Below, piece after piece: positions 9,384 to 19,175 of a stretch of DNA of 64,000 bases. The notes under the pieces are model-generated. The model was given only the letters and a program-made list of their open reading frames with translations. It did not search any database and was not told the origin of the DNA. This DNA is from Vibrio aquaticus (GTDB taxonomy: Bacteria > Pseudomonadota > Gammaproteobacteria > Enterobacterales > Vibrionaceae). Made by a program: the position numbers and the translations under genes. Numbering within the stretch: the first letter of the stretch is position 1; each line of letters begins with the position of its first letter. The stretch lies in contig NZ_RXZH01000001.1 of the NCBI RefSeq assembly GCF_003970385.1, forward strand, positions 682,001 to 746,000, read 5' to 3'.

Positions 9384-10919
9384 CTAAGTTCGGAACTTCG
9401 CCATGTGATTGGCAATACTCTGACTTAAACTCAGTACTTCTTCCGTTCTTTTAGTATTTTGGGTCGCACCGGAAGAGACTTCATTCGATGCTTCCGATGC
9501 TTCGACGATCGCTTGGCTTATCTCTTCAACCGCCATTCTTTGCTCATCGGTAGCTTGAGAGATTTGGCCACTTCGCTCGGAAATAACAGTGATCAAGCTT
9601 TCCACTTCACTGACTGACGCTCTCGATTCACTCACTCGGGTCGCTGTTTGTTCAAGCAAGGCCGAAATACGAGTCAACTCATCTTCAACCGATTTTGTTG
9701 CAGCGCCTAAAGCGGCAATATTCTTTTGAATTTGCTCAGTCGACTCACTCGTTTTTACTGCCAGATTGCGCACTTCATCTGCTACAACGGCGAAGCCTCG
9801 GCCTTGTTCACCCGCCCTTGCAGCCTCTATGGCTGCGTTAAGCGCCAACAAATTGGTCTGCTCAGAAATATCGTTGATGACATTAAGCACCGTGGTAATT
9901 TTTCCGCCTTCATCAATCAAAATGTGCATCTCTGCATTCACATGATTCATTTCTTCACGCATATTCACGATGTCATTGGCAGAATGCTCAATGGCATCGT
10001 TCACATTAGACGCAAGGGCGGTAGCGTCCTGTGCTTGCTGAGCGGTTTCTGAAGCCGTGTCAGCGACAGTAGACACCGAATGGTTTAGCTCAGTTGCTGC
10101 TGCCGCTACAGTGGTCAGCTGATGCTTTTGCATGTCCAGTTTTTCTGCGTTGACTCTGGCTGTTGCACCATTGGCTTGCGCTTTTTCGCCTAGGGCTTCA
10201 GATGAGCGGTTTACGTCTTGGACAATAAGGCGTAAAGATTCGGTAAAGCTGTTGATACCATCAGTAATGGCTGAAAATTCTTGGTATTTAGCAGGCGCTA
10301 ACTTATTGGTGAGATCCCCATCGCCTGACGCAAGATCTTTAATGACGTCTGTCAGCTCTGACAATGGACGGAGCACAAATATAGACAGTGCTGCAATGAT
10401 CACGATGGACAAGATGACATCTAAAACAATCAGCTCAATAATACTGGTTCGTAACGAGTCAGCCAGTTTTGTGTCGAGCGCATGAGTATCGAAATACACC
10501 GTCACTTTACCCACAGGGTTCTCTTCCCCATACTCAATAAAGGTGAGATCAGACGACAAACTGTTTTCTCGCTTAAACAGAGATTTATTTTGAACATCTA
10601 CCGCTAAGTAATCCTCCCCATCCAGTTTATGAGTGAGAAATAACAAATCCTGACCATCATTATCTATCAACTGGATGGCCGATATTTCCGCCAGTTTTAA
10701 CTCCGCTGAAATGGACACCTTGGCTGACTCCAAATCGAAGTCCCATACCGCTTTGGGTAAGCTAATCCCCATTCGTTGAGTGGTATTTTCTACCGAATGT
10801 TGTAGTTCTACGAGCAAGTTTCCTTTGAAGCTCTGATATTTGATGAATGCCGAAACAAGTAAAACAAGGGTCAAAGCAATGATCACCTGCACGAGAAATA
10901 CGACCTTTAACCTTTTCAA
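9384..10919 (-). CDS. Methyl-accepting chemotaxis protein
   Basis: A complete 511-residue receptor. Membrane helices flank a periplasmic sensor of about 125 residues (helix 1 near residues 7-26, helix 2 near 160-180), then HAMP ([20 protein letters not shown]) and the signalling hairpin with [20 protein letters not shown]. The start is TTG: AAGGGA lies 7 nt upstream, TM1 begins within seven residues, and no ATG is near. The gene lies 21 bp upstream of a solute-binding protein gene, so both are probably on one mRNA. Sensed compound unknown. Confidence 0.93.
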   Translation of the reverse strand: MKRLKVVFLVQVIIALTLVLLVSAFIKYQSFKGNLLVELQHSVENTTQRMGISLPKAVWDFDLESAKVSISAELKLAEISAIQLIDNDGQDLLFLTHKLDGEDYLAVDVQNKSLFKRENSLSSDLTFIEYGEENPVGKVTVYFDTHALDTKLADSLRTSIIELIVLDVILSIVIIAALSIFVLRPLSELTDVIKDLASGDGDLTNKLAPAKYQEFSAITDGINSFTESLRLIVQDVNRSSEALGEKAQANGATARVNAEKLDMQKHQLTTVAAAATELNHSVSTVADTASETAQQAQDATALASNVNDAIEHSANDIVNMREEMNHVNAEMHILIDEGGKITTVLNVINDISEQTNLLALNAAIEAARAGEQGRGFAVVADEVRNLAVKTSESTEQIQKNIAALGAATKSVEDELTRISALLEQTATRVSESRASVSEVESLITVISERSGQISQATDEQRMAVEEISQAIVEASEASNEVSSGATQNTKRTEEVLSLSQSIANHMAKFRT

Positions 10920-11123
10920 AACTGATCCCTTGAATTATTCATATGGATAATAAAAAAGTAGTAATTGATTAAACAATAATCAAATAAGACGATTAATGAG
11001 ACATTCATCACATCATGAGGAGCTAGCGAGGCTGTAAAGAGATATCAACGTTAAAACTCACGAGTTAGTTCTTAGTCTGTTTTTTACGAATAAGGGACTA
11101 ACTATTTGTAAGCTTTAAGAAAG

Positions 11124-11151
11124 AAAAAGGTCTAGCTTACCCAGTTAGACC
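11124..11151 (-). terminator. Terminator after the downstream LacI gene
   Basis: On the minus strand GGTCTA and TAGACC pair around an 11-base loop and are followed by five T. It lies 30 bp past the stop of the LacI gene and ends the sugar gene set. Confidence 0.7.
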
Positions 11152-11180
11152 CTCATGTGTTAAATCATTCAATAAAACCA

Positions 11181-12209
11181 CTACCGATAAATCGACTTGG
11201 TCGACTGCCTGACAATCAGCTCAATTGGTGGCAGGCGAACATCATGTCTTTCGCCACTTAGAAGATTAAGAATTGATTCCGCGCACACTGCCCCAACCTC
11301 TTCTACGGGTTGGCGCATGGTGGTTAATGCAGGCGTGAAATAGAAAGACGTTGGCAAGTCATCAAAACCAACCACAGAGACATCTTCAGGTACGCGATAA
11401 CCGTGGTCATGCAACGCCTTAATGGCTCCATAAGCCGTTTGATCATTGGCGGCAAATATAGCACTAAAATGGCTTTTCGACTCGATCAACTCTTTGGTTA
11501 ACTCATAGCCGCATTCGCTACTAAAATCACCTTGTTTGATAAGCTTAGGTTGGACTTTAATCCCTGCTTCTTGCAGCGCATTTTTATAGCCAACAAAGCG
11601 TGCCACTGCATCCGGCTGGTTAAGTAACCCTTTAATATGAGCGATGTTTAAGTGGCCTTGTTGCAGCAAATGCAGCGTTGCCATATAACCTCCGAGCACG
11701 TTGTCGATGTTTATGCAGCGCACTCGGTCACCAATCACGTCATAGCCGACCGCCACGACAGGAATCTGCTTGGAATAATCGAGAATCTGTTGCTCGGTAA
11801 GGCTGCCCGTCACAATGATCACGCCATCGACATTACTCTTAGCGAGGTATTCAAGCGCATGAGATTCGAGTTTGTTTTTCCAGTGTCCCGTCGCGATCAC
11901 CAATGAGTAGCCCTGCGCACTGAACACTTTCTCCATATCATTAAGAATACGGCTGGTGTGTGGACTCTCTGGGTTTTGCACCAATACGCCGATGGTCATC
12001 GAACGAGTATTGGTGCCCTGATTCATGGTGTAGTTGGGTTTGTAACCCAGAGTTTTGATCGCTTTCTCTATGTTGTTGGTTTTTTCATCAGACACATAAG
12101 TGGTGCGATTTAGAAAGCGAGAAACCGTACTGGGTGAAACACCGGCGAGCTTGGCGACATCATAGATGGAAGTTTTTTTTTTCTTTCTGGTCGTCATAGG
12201 AACTGCCAA
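11181..12209 (-). CDS. LacI family transcriptional regulator (second regulator of the beta-glucoside cluster)
   Basis: A 342-residue repressor. Residues about 13-60 are the LacI helix-turn-helix and hinge (SIYDVAKLAGVSPSTVSRFL); the remainder is the periplasmic-binding-protein-like sugar domain (IGVLVQNPESPHTSRI, VVGFDDLP near the C-terminus). It lies downstream of the ABC importer genes in the same direction, separated by a possible attenuating hairpin. The helix-turn-helix is preceded by a lysine run encoded by ten consecutive A residues (12173-12182 on the plus strand as T), a site prone to slippage. Either MAVPM or the internal MTTRK could be the start; both precede the DNA-binding domain. 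Confidence 0.92.
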   Translation of the reverse strand: MAVPMTTRKKKKTSIYDVAKLAGVSPSTVSRFLNRTTYVSDEKTNNIEKAIKTLGYKPNYTMNQGTNTRSMTIGVLVQNPESPHTSRILNDMEKVFSAQGYSLVIATGHWKNKLESHALEYLAKSNVDGVIIVTGSLTEQQILDYSKQIPVVAVGYDVIGDRVRCINIDNVLGGYMATLHLLQQGHLNIAHIKGLLNQPDAVARFVGYKNALQEAGIKVQPKLIKQGDFSSECGYELTKELIESKSHFSAIFAANDQTAYGAIKALHDHGYRVPEDVSVVGFDDLPTSFYFTPALTTMRQPVEEVGAVCAESILNLLSGERHDVRLPPIELIVRQSTKSIYR

Positions 12210-12286
12210 TTAAACAAGCGAAACATCGACTATAGAAACTCCTCTTATGGAGCTCAACCGACGTTGATTGAAACTGAGAGCTAAAG

Positions 12287-12320
12287 AGGCAAGCCAGTGG
12301 CTAAATTCACTGACTTGCCT
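12287..12320 (-). terminator. Hairpin between the ABC ATPase gene and the LacI gene
   Basis: AGGCAAGTCAGTG pairs with CACTGGCTTGCCT (one G-U on the minus-strand RNA). It is followed only by a CTCTTT stretch, so it may be a weak terminator that lets some transcription continue into the LacI gene. Confidence 0.5.
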
Positions 12321-12339
12321 TGGGGGTGAGTGTTATCGA

Positions 12340-13434
12340 TTAAAACGTCGCCAGCGATTTCTCGCTCATGGCATCGAACAGATGAATCGCATCCAGATCC
12401 AAGTAAAGCGTCAGCTCGTTCACATCCACTTCAGCGGCCTGCGTCTCAACCATCAAAGATTGGCCTGCAATCTCGGTTTTCAGCAAGATGCTTGCACCCA
12501 GTAGCTCCTTGTCTTTGATTTTTACTGGGAACGGCAGCACTCGATCATGATCCACTTGCTCAGCACGTAAATGAATGTCTGTCGGGCGTACACCAAAGTG
12601 CAGCGCTAAGTTCTTAGATGCATGAGCATGGAAACGCTCTGGCAGTGGAATGCGAGTGTCGCCTAGCTCAACGTGCCAGTTACCTTCTTCGCCCACCAAC
12701 TGTGCATCGAGCATGTTCATTGATGGATTACCAATGAACTGAGCAACAAACTTGTTCGCTGGTTGTTGGAACACCTCTGTTGGCGTCCCTACTTGCGCCA
12801 CATAACCATCTTTGAGAATCACAATGCGGTCAGCAAGGGTCATCGCTTCGATTTGGTCGTGCGTAACATAAATCGTAGTGGTTTGAAGCTCTCTGTGCAG
12901 CTGTTTGATCTCTTCACGCATCGTGCCACGCAGTTTTGCATCAAGGTTCGATAGAGGCTCATCAAACAGGAACACTTTTGGAGTGCGCACCATCGCTCGG
13001 CCCATTGCCACACGCTGGCGCTGACCACCTGAAAGCTCTTTCGGTTTACGAGCAAGCAGAGGATCAAGCTCTAGCATTTTGGCTGCTTTGCGCACCTCAA
13101 TATCGATTTGATCTTTTGGCATGCCTTTTAGTTTGAGCGCAAAGGCGATGTTCTCATACACCGTCATGTGCGGGTAAAGGGCATAGCTTTGGAACACCAT
13201 CGCCAAATCACGGTCTTTGGCATCGATTTTGTTCATCAGCTTATCGCCAACGAAAATCTCGCCTGAAGTGATGCTCTCTAGGCCCGCTAGCATGCGCAGC
13301 GTCGTCGATTTACCGCAGCCTGATGGGCCAAGAAAAACCACGAACTCACCATCGTTGACCGTAAAGTCGAAGTGTTTAACCACTTCCACATCATCGTAGG
13401 ATTTTTTGATGTTTTTAAACTCAACTTTTGCCAT
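12340..13434 (-). CDS. Sugar ABC transporter ATP-binding protein (MalK/UgpC/MsmK type)
   Basis: Energises the sugar importer encoded upstream. The 364-residue protein has Walker A GPSGCGKSTT, Q-loop FQSYALYPHMTV, signature LSGGQRQRVAMGRA, Walker B VFLFDEPLSNLD and the switch histidine in VTHDQIEA, followed by the C-terminal TOBE regulatory domain of the MalK class. The open frame runs upstream to 13563, but the real start is the ATG at 13434: GAGGAGA precedes it and the family N-terminus MAKVEFKNIKK begins there. Its ATG overlaps the TAA of the GH1 gene (TAATG), suggesting coupled translation. MsmK-like ATPases sometimes serve several importers. Confidence 0.95.
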   Translation of the reverse strand: MAKVEFKNIKKSYDDVEVVKHFDFTVNDGEFVVFLGPSGCGKSTTLRMLAGLESITSGEIFVGDKLMNKIDAKDRDLAMVFQSYALYPHMTVYENIAFALKLKGMPKDQIDIEVRKAAKMLELDPLLARKPKELSGGQRQRVAMGRAMVRTPKVFLFDEPLSNLDAKLRGTMREEIKQLHRELQTTTIYVTHDQIEAMTLADRIVILKDGYVAQVGTPTEVFQQPANKFVAQFIGNPSMNMLDAQLVGEEGNWHVELGDTRIPLPERFHAHASKNLALHFGVRPTDIHLRAEQVDHDRVLPFPVKIKDKELLGASILLKTEIAGQSLMVETQAAEVDVNELTLYLDLDAIHLFDAMSEKSLATF

Positions 13435-14783
13435 TACTGGTTCTCCTCTCGACGCTCTAGCAGCATGTTGCGATATGCGATTGCGCTTTGTTTCAGAGTG
13501 CGCTGCTGGGTTTCGTAGTCCACGTGAACAATACCGAAGCGCTGTTTGTAACCATACGCCCACTCAAAGTTATCCATTAAGCTCCACGCAAAGTAACCTT
13601 GTACGTCTACGCCTGCTTTAATTGCTTTATCTACCGCTTCTAAATGCGTTTGGAAGTAGTTAACACGCTGGGTGTCGTTCACTTCACCGTTGATGCAGTC
13701 ATCTTCACCGGCTGCGCCATTTTCAGTAATGTACAGTGGCGGCAGGTTGTCATAACGGTCATGTAAGCGAAGTAGTAGATCAGTCAGTGCTTGCGGATAG
13801 ATTTCCCAACCAATGAAAGTATGCTCATTCTCTGGCTGAGGCACATCTTTGATATCACCATTTTCATCAAAGCGAACCACACAGCGGGTGTAGAAGTTCA
13901 CGCCAATGAAGTCTAAGTCTGTGCGAATAATGTCTAAATCACCTTCAAGGATCATTGGCATATTGTGCGCTTGACGCTCTAGAACCAGCTGCGGGTATTC
14001 ACCTTTTAACACCGGGTCCATAAACCAGTGGAAGCCCTCTGCATCGCTGTACTCAGCAGCGCCAATGTCTGCATCCGTCAATGGGTAAGCCGGTGTCGCG
14101 TTGAATACGCAGCCATGCATGGCATTCGGTGCGTTTTTACGCATGTGTGGAATCGCCAAACCATGTGCCAGCATTAAGTGGTGCGCTGACAAGAAGCCCT
14201 CACGCTCACCTTTAATACCTGGTGCGTGCATACCCCAACGGTAACCAAGGTAAGACGAACAGAACGGTTCGTTAAGCGTTGCATAAGAATCAATCTTGTC
14301 GCCAAAGTAAGCACTCACGGCCTTAGCGTACTCTTCAAACTTGTAAGCGGTTTCACGATTTAACCAGCCGCCTTTATCTTCAAGGTATTGTGGCAAGTCC
14401 CAGTGATACAGCGTCACAAACACTTTCAAGCCTTGAGCGTGGCACTCATCAATGATTTGCTCGTAGAACTTAAGCCCCTCTTCGTTAACCTGACCATCCT
14501 GTGGAACGATGCGAGGCCACGCCATCGACAGACGGTAAGCATCCACGCCCAAGCCTTTGATCATTTCGATGTCTTGCTTCCAAAGGTGGAAGTGGTCACA
14601 AGCAACGTCGCCGTTGTCCATGTTGTCCACCGCACCTGGCTTGTTACAGAAGGTATCCCAAATAGAAGGAGTACGACCGCCAAGCTGTGCACCACCTTCA
14701 ATTTGGTAAGAAGAAGTGGCAACGCCAAATAAGAATTCTGGGCTACGTAATTTTGAGTCTGTAGGAAGTTGGAATTTATTCAT
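13434..14783 (-). CDS. GH1 family beta-glucosidase (6-phospho not required)
   Basis: Cytoplasmic glycosidase that splits imported beta-glucosides such as cellobiose. The 449-residue length and the fold match GH1 enzymes: N-terminal FLFGVATSSYQIEGG, acid/base E172 in TLNEPF, and nucleophile E354 in YITENG. No signal peptide is present, so it works after uptake. It sits inside the ABC importer operon between a permease and the ATPase gene. Because uptake is by an ABC importer rather than a PTS, a non-phosphorylated substrate is expected. Which beta-linkage is preferred cannot be decided here. Confidence 0.95.
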   Translation of the reverse strand: MNKFQLPTDSKLRSPEFLFGVATSSYQIEGGAQLGGRTPSIWDTFCNKPGAVDNMDNGDVACDHFHLWKQDIEMIKGLGVDAYRLSMAWPRIVPQDGQVNEEGLKFYEQIIDECHAQGLKVFVTLYHWDLPQYLEDKGGWLNRETAYKFEEYAKAVSAYFGDKIDSYATLNEPFCSSYLGYRWGMHAPGIKGEREGFLSAHHLMLAHGLAIPHMRKNAPNAMHGCVFNATPAYPLTDADIGAAEYSDAEGFHWFMDPVLKGEYPQLVLERQAHNMPMILEGDLDIIRTDLDFIGVNFYTRCVVRFDENGDIKDVPQPENEHTFIGWEIYPQALTDLLLRLHDRYDNLPPLYITENGAAGEDDCINGEVNDTQRVNYFQTHLEAVDKAIKAGVDVQGYFAWSLMDNFEWAYGYKQRFGIVHVDYETQQRTLKQSAIAYRNMLLERREENQ

Positions 14784-14797
14784 TGTTATTAAACCTT

Positions 14798-15679
14798 TTA
14801 GCCTTTTACTGCGCCTGACGTCAGGCCACTAATCATTTGTTTTGAAGCGAATAAGTAAGTCATTACCAGCGGAAGAATCGAGATAGTCGTACCTAGCATT
14901 ACCGCTCCCCATGGAGTATTTGGTATGCCTTGCACGCTACGCAGTGCCTGAGTAATCACATAGTTGTCTGGGGTTGTTAGCACCACTAACGGCTGCATAA
15001 ACATGTTCCAGAAGAAGACGAATTGAACGATAGCAAGCGTTGCTAGAGCGGGTTTCATCAGCGGAAGCACCACACTCCAGTAGGTTCTGAACTCACCTGC
15101 ACCATCCAGTTTTGCCGCTTCCAGTAGCTCTTTAGGAATCGAAGCCACCACATGCTGACGCATTAAGAAAATACCAAACGGCGTCGTGGTGAACGGTAGC
15201 CAAACTGCGAGATGGTTATCGAGCAAGCCTAGGAACTTCACGATCATGAAGTAAGGGATCAGACTCAGCACCGGCGGGATCATCATCGAACCAACTAACA
15301 TGCCGAACAGGAATGTTTTGCCCTTGAACTTGTATACTGCAAAGGCGTAGCCACCCATGCTACAGAACAGCAGCGAGATGGTTGTACCGAGAAAAGCAAT
15401 GTAGATGGAGTTAAACATCGCTTGCCAAAACGGCATGATCTCAAGCAATTTGGCGTAGTTGATTGCTAAGCTGTCACCGATGGCAAAGCTGATGCCAGTA
15501 CCAAAGATTTCCGTACGGTCGCGAGTAGACAGCAGCGCTGACCAAAGGAACGGGAACACCGTCATGATGGCCGAAATAATCAGCACAACTGCCAGCAACG
15601 CCATCATTAACTTGGTAAAGATTTCGATACTGCGATCACTTGGACGCCAGCGAGGAGACATTACGTGTTGAGTGGTCAT
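14798..15679 (-). CDS. Carbohydrate ABC transporter permease (MalG type)
   Basis: One of two membrane subunits of the importer; 293 residues with about six helices. The EAA loop that docks the ATPase is EAAKLDGAGEFRTYWSVVLP, and the C-terminus ends TSGAVKG as is usual for MalG-type subunits. The frame is open to 15742, but the ATG at 15679 is preferred: GGGGGAG lies 9 nt upstream and the gene then begins one base after the stop of the partner permease. It is followed 14 bp later by the GH1 gene. Confidence 0.95.
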   Translation of the reverse strand: MTTQHVMSPRWRPSDRSIEIFTKLMMALLAVVLIISAIMTVFPFLWSALLSTRDRTEIFGTGISFAIGDSLAINYAKLLEIMPFWQAMFNSIYIAFLGTTISLLFCSMGGYAFAVYKFKGKTFLFGMLVGSMMIPPVLSLIPYFMIVKFLGLLDNHLAVWLPFTTTPFGIFLMRQHVVASIPKELLEAAKLDGAGEFRTYWSVVLPLMKPALATLAIVQFVFFWNMFMQPLVVLTTPDNYVITQALRSVQGIPNTPWGAVMLGTTISILPLVMTYLFASKQMISGLTSGAVKG

Positions 15680-15680
15680 C

Positions 15681-16670
15681 TTATTGCTCCCCCAAACCTT
15701 TTTTACCGAAGAAGAAGAATTGCACCGCAGTACAGCCTGCAATCAGCATAAATAGCAGCCAAGAGATAGCCGATGCTGTGCCCATTTCTAACCACTCCCA
15801 ACCCACTTTGTAGAGGTACATTGAGATCGTTAGACCTGATTGGCCTGTACCACCAGTACCGCGAGTCAGAACGAACGGTTCTTCAAACAGCTGTAAGTTA
15901 CCGATGATGGTCATGGTCACTGCGAAGAAGATAAACGGACGAATCATTGGCAGTGAGATGCTCCAGAAACGGCGCCAAGCGTTCGCGCCATCCATACGTG
16001 CAGCTTCAAGAATGTCTTTAGGAATAGTCATCAAACCGGTGGTGTAAAGCACGATGTTAAAACCGGTGTATTTCCAGAACACCATGATGGCGATAGATGG
16101 CTTGACCATAGTCGCATCATCTAGCCAGCGGATTGGCTGAAAGTCATTCACCCAGCCAAACGCCCAACCAAACAAGGTGCTATCTGCCAGCGCGATTAAG
16201 GTCTGGTTGATGATGCCTGAGTTCGGCGAGTACATATTGAAGAAGATCAGTGATGCTGCGACCGTCGAAGTGATAAACGGCAAGAAGTAAGCCGATGTCA
16301 GCCAATGGCGGAAGCGGTCACTCATTGACACCAAAATGTAAGCGACAGGCAACGCAACCAAGTGTTGAGCGACGCCCGATGTAATCGCTAGCCATAGGGT
16401 GTTTTTCAGTGAACGCCACAGCCACGGGTCAGTCAGTGCAATGTGGTAGTTCTCTAACCCCACATAATCCATCGCACCTAAACCTTCGACTGGGTTCCAC
16501 TCGTGAAACGACAGGAAGATTGAAAACAGTAACGGGAAAATCCCAAATACAGAAAAAATAATCAGAAACGGAAGTAGGAATCCATACGGTGTAAGCGCTT
16601 TCAAACTCAGGCGAGAAAAAAGGCTTTTGCTCTCGGATGTGTCCATAACCTTGCTCGCTGCATGATTCAT
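15681..16670 (-). CDS. Carbohydrate ABC transporter permease (MalF type)
   Basis: Partner membrane subunit, 329 residues, with about six helices starting at residue 27 (LTPYGFLLPFLIIFSVFG). The EAA loop is EAARMDGANAWRRFWSISLP. It lies between the binding-protein gene (62 bp upstream) and the MalG-type permease (1-bp gap). Together with the ATPase it forms a CUT1-class importer, the class that takes up di- and oligosaccharides. Confidence 0.95.
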   Translation of the reverse strand: MNHAASKVMDTSESKSLFSRLSLKALTPYGFLLPFLIIFSVFGIFPLLFSIFLSFHEWNPVEGLGAMDYVGLENYHIALTDPWLWRSLKNTLWLAITSGVAQHLVALPVAYILVSMSDRFRHWLTSAYFLPFITSTVAASLIFFNMYSPNSGIINQTLIALADSTLFGWAFGWVNDFQPIRWLDDATMVKPSIAIMVFWKYTGFNIVLYTTGLMTIPKDILEAARMDGANAWRRFWSISLPMIRPFIFFAVTMTIIGNLQLFEEPFVLTRGTGGTGQSGLTISMYLYKVGWEWLEMGTASAISWLLFMLIAGCTAVQFFFFGKKGLGEQ

Positions 16671-16732
16671 AGTAACGACCTCTAGTTAGGAAGGCGAAAC
16701 TCGCCTTCCTCCCTTACCAAATAACGAACTAA

Positions 16733-17977
16733 TTAAAGATTACGAGTACGGCGCTTGATCATTCGCTCTGCTTCTTTCAGCGCAGTTTCGATGTCTTTGC
16801 CTTCATCCAGTACTTCCATTAGCGCGTTCTCTAAAATAATAGAACGTGCCACGTGGTCACCTTTCGCTGGTGCAACTGGCTTGATGTTTTTCGCTACGTC
16901 AGCAAACAGTAAACGGGCCTTTTGACCACCAAGGAATGCCACTTCTTCTTGGAACAGCTCATCGTCATAAGTGGTTGTGTTCGCAGGGAATGCAGCGATG
17001 GTTTCAAAGTGTTTAAGCTGAATATCACGCTTGGTTGTCATGTATTCGATCAGCTTCCACGCTTCATCTTGATGTTTAGATTGGGTTGGGATAGATAGGA
17101 ATGAGCCACCCCAGCTGCCGTAAATGCCATCAGGTAGGTGAGACACGCCCCAGCTACCCGCTGTTTCTGGTGCAATCCAGTTGTTTAGGTGACCAAGTAG
17201 CCATGCGCCAGAAAGCTGAGTAGCAAACGTGCCGTTACGGAAACCTTCATACCATTCGTTTGACCACGCTAAGATGCGCGCGTCTAAGCCTTTTTCACGA
17301 ATCTCTTTTGCCACTTCAAATGCGTGAACAAAACGCTCTGAAGTGACCACTGGGTTGCCGTCTTTATCGAAGTACAGACCTTCGCCTTCAGGTACTGTCG
17401 TGAAGATGATCGCTTGCGCTACATCCGCTGCTGAAGCAATCAGGTAAACATCTTTCTTCTTCAGCTCTTCACCCGCTTTGATGTATGAATCCCAATCTTT
17501 GATAGCTTCATTTAAGTCGATACCTGCTTTCTCAAACACGTCTGTGCGGTAGTACATTACACCTGGACCTAGGTCGACAGGCATGCCGTAAACATCACCA
17601 TCCGCGCCTTTACCTTGCGCCCAAGCGTAAGGTGCAAAGCTCTCTGCGTATTTGTCTGCGCCGTAGTTTTCAGACAGGTTGACCAAACCGCCAGACGCCA
17701 CAAACGGACCAATTTTCTCTACATCAACAACAATGACGTCACCTGCGCCTGAACCCGTTGCTAAGTTGGTGGTCAGCTTCGTATGGTGGTCCCCGTGGTT
17801 ATTCATCAGGTAATCAACCTTAATGCCTGTCTCTTTTTCAAAGTCAGGAAGCAGCACTTTCAAGCTGCTGTCAAAATCAGGGAAACCATCAAAGCGAATC
17901 TCAGAATCAGCAGCGTTGACTGTTGATGCGACTCCAAGCGCCGTCACAGTAGCAAGCGTCAATGTTTTTAATTTCAT
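16733..17977 (-). CDS. Sugar-binding periplasmic protein (family 1 solute-binding protein)
   Basis: Captures the sugar in the periplasm and delivers it to the importer. It is 414 residues with a signal peptide (MKLKTLTLATVTALGVASTVNA, cleavage before ADSEI). Aromatic residues suited to sugar stacking are frequent (WSNEWYEGF, GSWGGSFLS). The gene follows the LacI regulator gene by 29 bp and begins with an AAGGAC ribosome binding site. It is probably the first structural gene of one long operon from 19002 down to at least 12340. Confidence 0.95.
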   Translation of the reverse strand: MKLKTLTLATVTALGVASTVNAADSEIRFDGFPDFDSSLKVLLPDFEKETGIKVDYLMNNHGDHHTKLTTNLATGSGAGDVIVVDVEKIGPFVASGGLVNLSENYGADKYAESFAPYAWAQGKGADGDVYGMPVDLGPGVMYYRTDVFEKAGIDLNEAIKDWDSYIKAGEELKKKDVYLIASAADVAQAIIFTTVPEGEGLYFDKDGNPVVTSERFVHAFEVAKEIREKGLDARILAWSNEWYEGFRNGTFATQLSGAWLLGHLNNWIAPETAGSWGVSHLPDGIYGSWGGSFLSIPTQSKHQDEAWKLIEYMTTKRDIQLKHFETIAAFPANTTTYDDELFQEEVAFLGGQKARLLFADVAKNIKPVAPAKGDHVARSIILENALMEVLDEGKDIETALKEAERMIKRRTRNL

Positions 17978-18006
17978 CTTATTGTCCTTAAATGATTTTG
18001 TAGGAT

Positions 18007-19002
18007 TTAGAGTTGTTTCACAGAGCTTCGTGGCACCAAAGTCGGTGACAGTTTGAAGCTCACGTCTCGCTTGTTTTTATTGAGTATTTGAATAACCAGT
18101 TGAACGGCTTCAGCACTCATTTGTTCAATGGGGAAATTCACTGTGCTTAACGGTGGCGATATGTAGCGTGCGAACAAAATGTCATCGAACCCCATCAATG
18201 AAACCTGTTCAGGCACGCTAATGCCCTCTTGTTTCAGCACTTCAAACGCTCCGAATGCCATGTGATCGTTACAGGCAAAAACAGCGGTGAATGAACAATC
18301 GCGGTTAAGCAATTTACGCATCGCACTCACACCCGACTCCTCGGTAAAACCGGCCTCTGAAATCAATGCTTCGTCGAACAAGATATCGGCCGCTTCTAAT
18401 GCTTTGCGATAACCTTGCAGACGCCCCCGTGCATCAGATTTATCCAGAGGGCCGGTGATACATGCGATGTTACGATGCCCCATTCGCAACAAGTGTTCAG
18501 TTGCTAACTGGCCACCAAACTCGTTGTCTATTTCAATGCAGTTCTGCGCAAGTTCTGGGACAAATCGATTGACCAGCACTAACGCTACACCTTTCGCTTC
18601 AAGGTCCGTTAAGTAATCATCAGTAAGGTGCTGAGTGTGCAAAATCATCGCATCTACTCGGCGACCAAGAAGAAACTCAACCGACTCTCGCTGCCCTTGT
18701 TCTGTGTTAGAACCGGCTGTCACCACCACGTGATAGCCTAGTCGACGTAACCTGTTTTCGATGTTGTGCAGAATCCCAGAGTAAAAAGGGCCACCCAGCT
18801 CAGGCACGATGATGCCAATACTTCCGGTACGGCTAGAAGCCAGTGCTTGTGCAATTGCATTTGGGCGATAGCCGAGAACTTGTATCGCTTTTTCCACTTT
18901 GAGCTTCTTATCATGGCTGACTCGGCTGGTACCGTTGATCACTCGTGATACGGTCGCTTGAGAGACACCTGCGTATTCAGAAACATCTTTAATTGTGGCC
19001 AC
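18007..19002 (-). CDS. LacI family transcriptional regulator of the beta-glucoside operon
   Basis: A 331-residue repressor with an N-terminal helix-turn-helix (ATIKDVSEYAGVSQATVSRVI) and a sugar-binding core (GSIGIIVPELGGPFYSGILH). The start is GTG, with GAGGTG about 6 nt upstream, and the family N-terminus begins exactly there. It is the first gene of the operon. LacI-type operators lie 28-60 bp upstream and another lies before the porin gene, so autoregulation and control of import, hydrolysis and outer-membrane entry are expected. The inducer is probably the imported beta-glucoside or its product. Confidence 0.93.
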   Translation of the reverse strand: MATIKDVSEYAGVSQATVSRVINGTSRVSHDKKLKVEKAIQVLGYRPNAIAQALASSRTGSIGIIVPELGGPFYSGILHNIENRLRRLGYHVVVTAGSNTEQGQRESVEFLLGRRVDAMILHTQHLTDDYLTDLEAKGVALVLVNRFVPELAQNCIEIDNEFGGQLATEHLLRMGHRNIACITGPLDKSDARGRLQGYRKALEAADILFDEALISEAGFTEESGVSAMRKLLNRDCSFTAVFACNDHMAFGAFEVLKQEGISVPEQVSLMGFDDILFARYISPPLSTVNFPIEQMSAEAVQLVIQILNKNKRDVSFKLSPTLVPRSSVKQL

Positions 19003-19029
19003 TTATACACCTCGACTACTGCCTGTATT

Positions 19030-19062
19030 CAAAACCGCTTTCTTAACCAGAAACCGCTTTCA
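19030..19062. promoter_or_regulatory. Tandem LacI-type operators before the beta-glucoside operon
   Basis: AGAAACCGCTTTCA (19049-19062) fits the LacI-family pattern TGWNANCGNTNWCA at 13 of 14 positions. A second copy of the core AACCGCTTTC lies 19 bp away (19033-19042). Both lie just upstream of the GTG at 19002, where bound repressor would block the promoter. Confidence 0.65.
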
Positions 19063-19096
19063 TGGAGCTAGTATTGATGATTTGCTTAGTGAGTTG

Positions 19097-19112
19097 CGTG
19101 AGTGCAATCACA
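19097..19112. promoter_or_regulatory. CRP-like site upstream of the beta-glucoside operon
   Basis: CGTGAGTGCAATCACA matches the CRP consensus TGTGA-N6-TCACA at nine of ten defined positions. It lies 95 bp before the operon's first start codon, suitable for catabolite-dependent activation. Confidence 0.65.
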
Positions 19113-19175
19113 CTCAACCGAGCCTTATTTGGCCTGATTTGCGAAACAATGAAGCACAGTGCAGTTTGAAATCAT

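Noticed and set aside
13435..13563. N-terminal extension of the ABC ATPase frame back to 13563
   Set aside because: It overlaps the GH1 coding region, has no ribosome binding site, and the family N-terminus begins at 13434.
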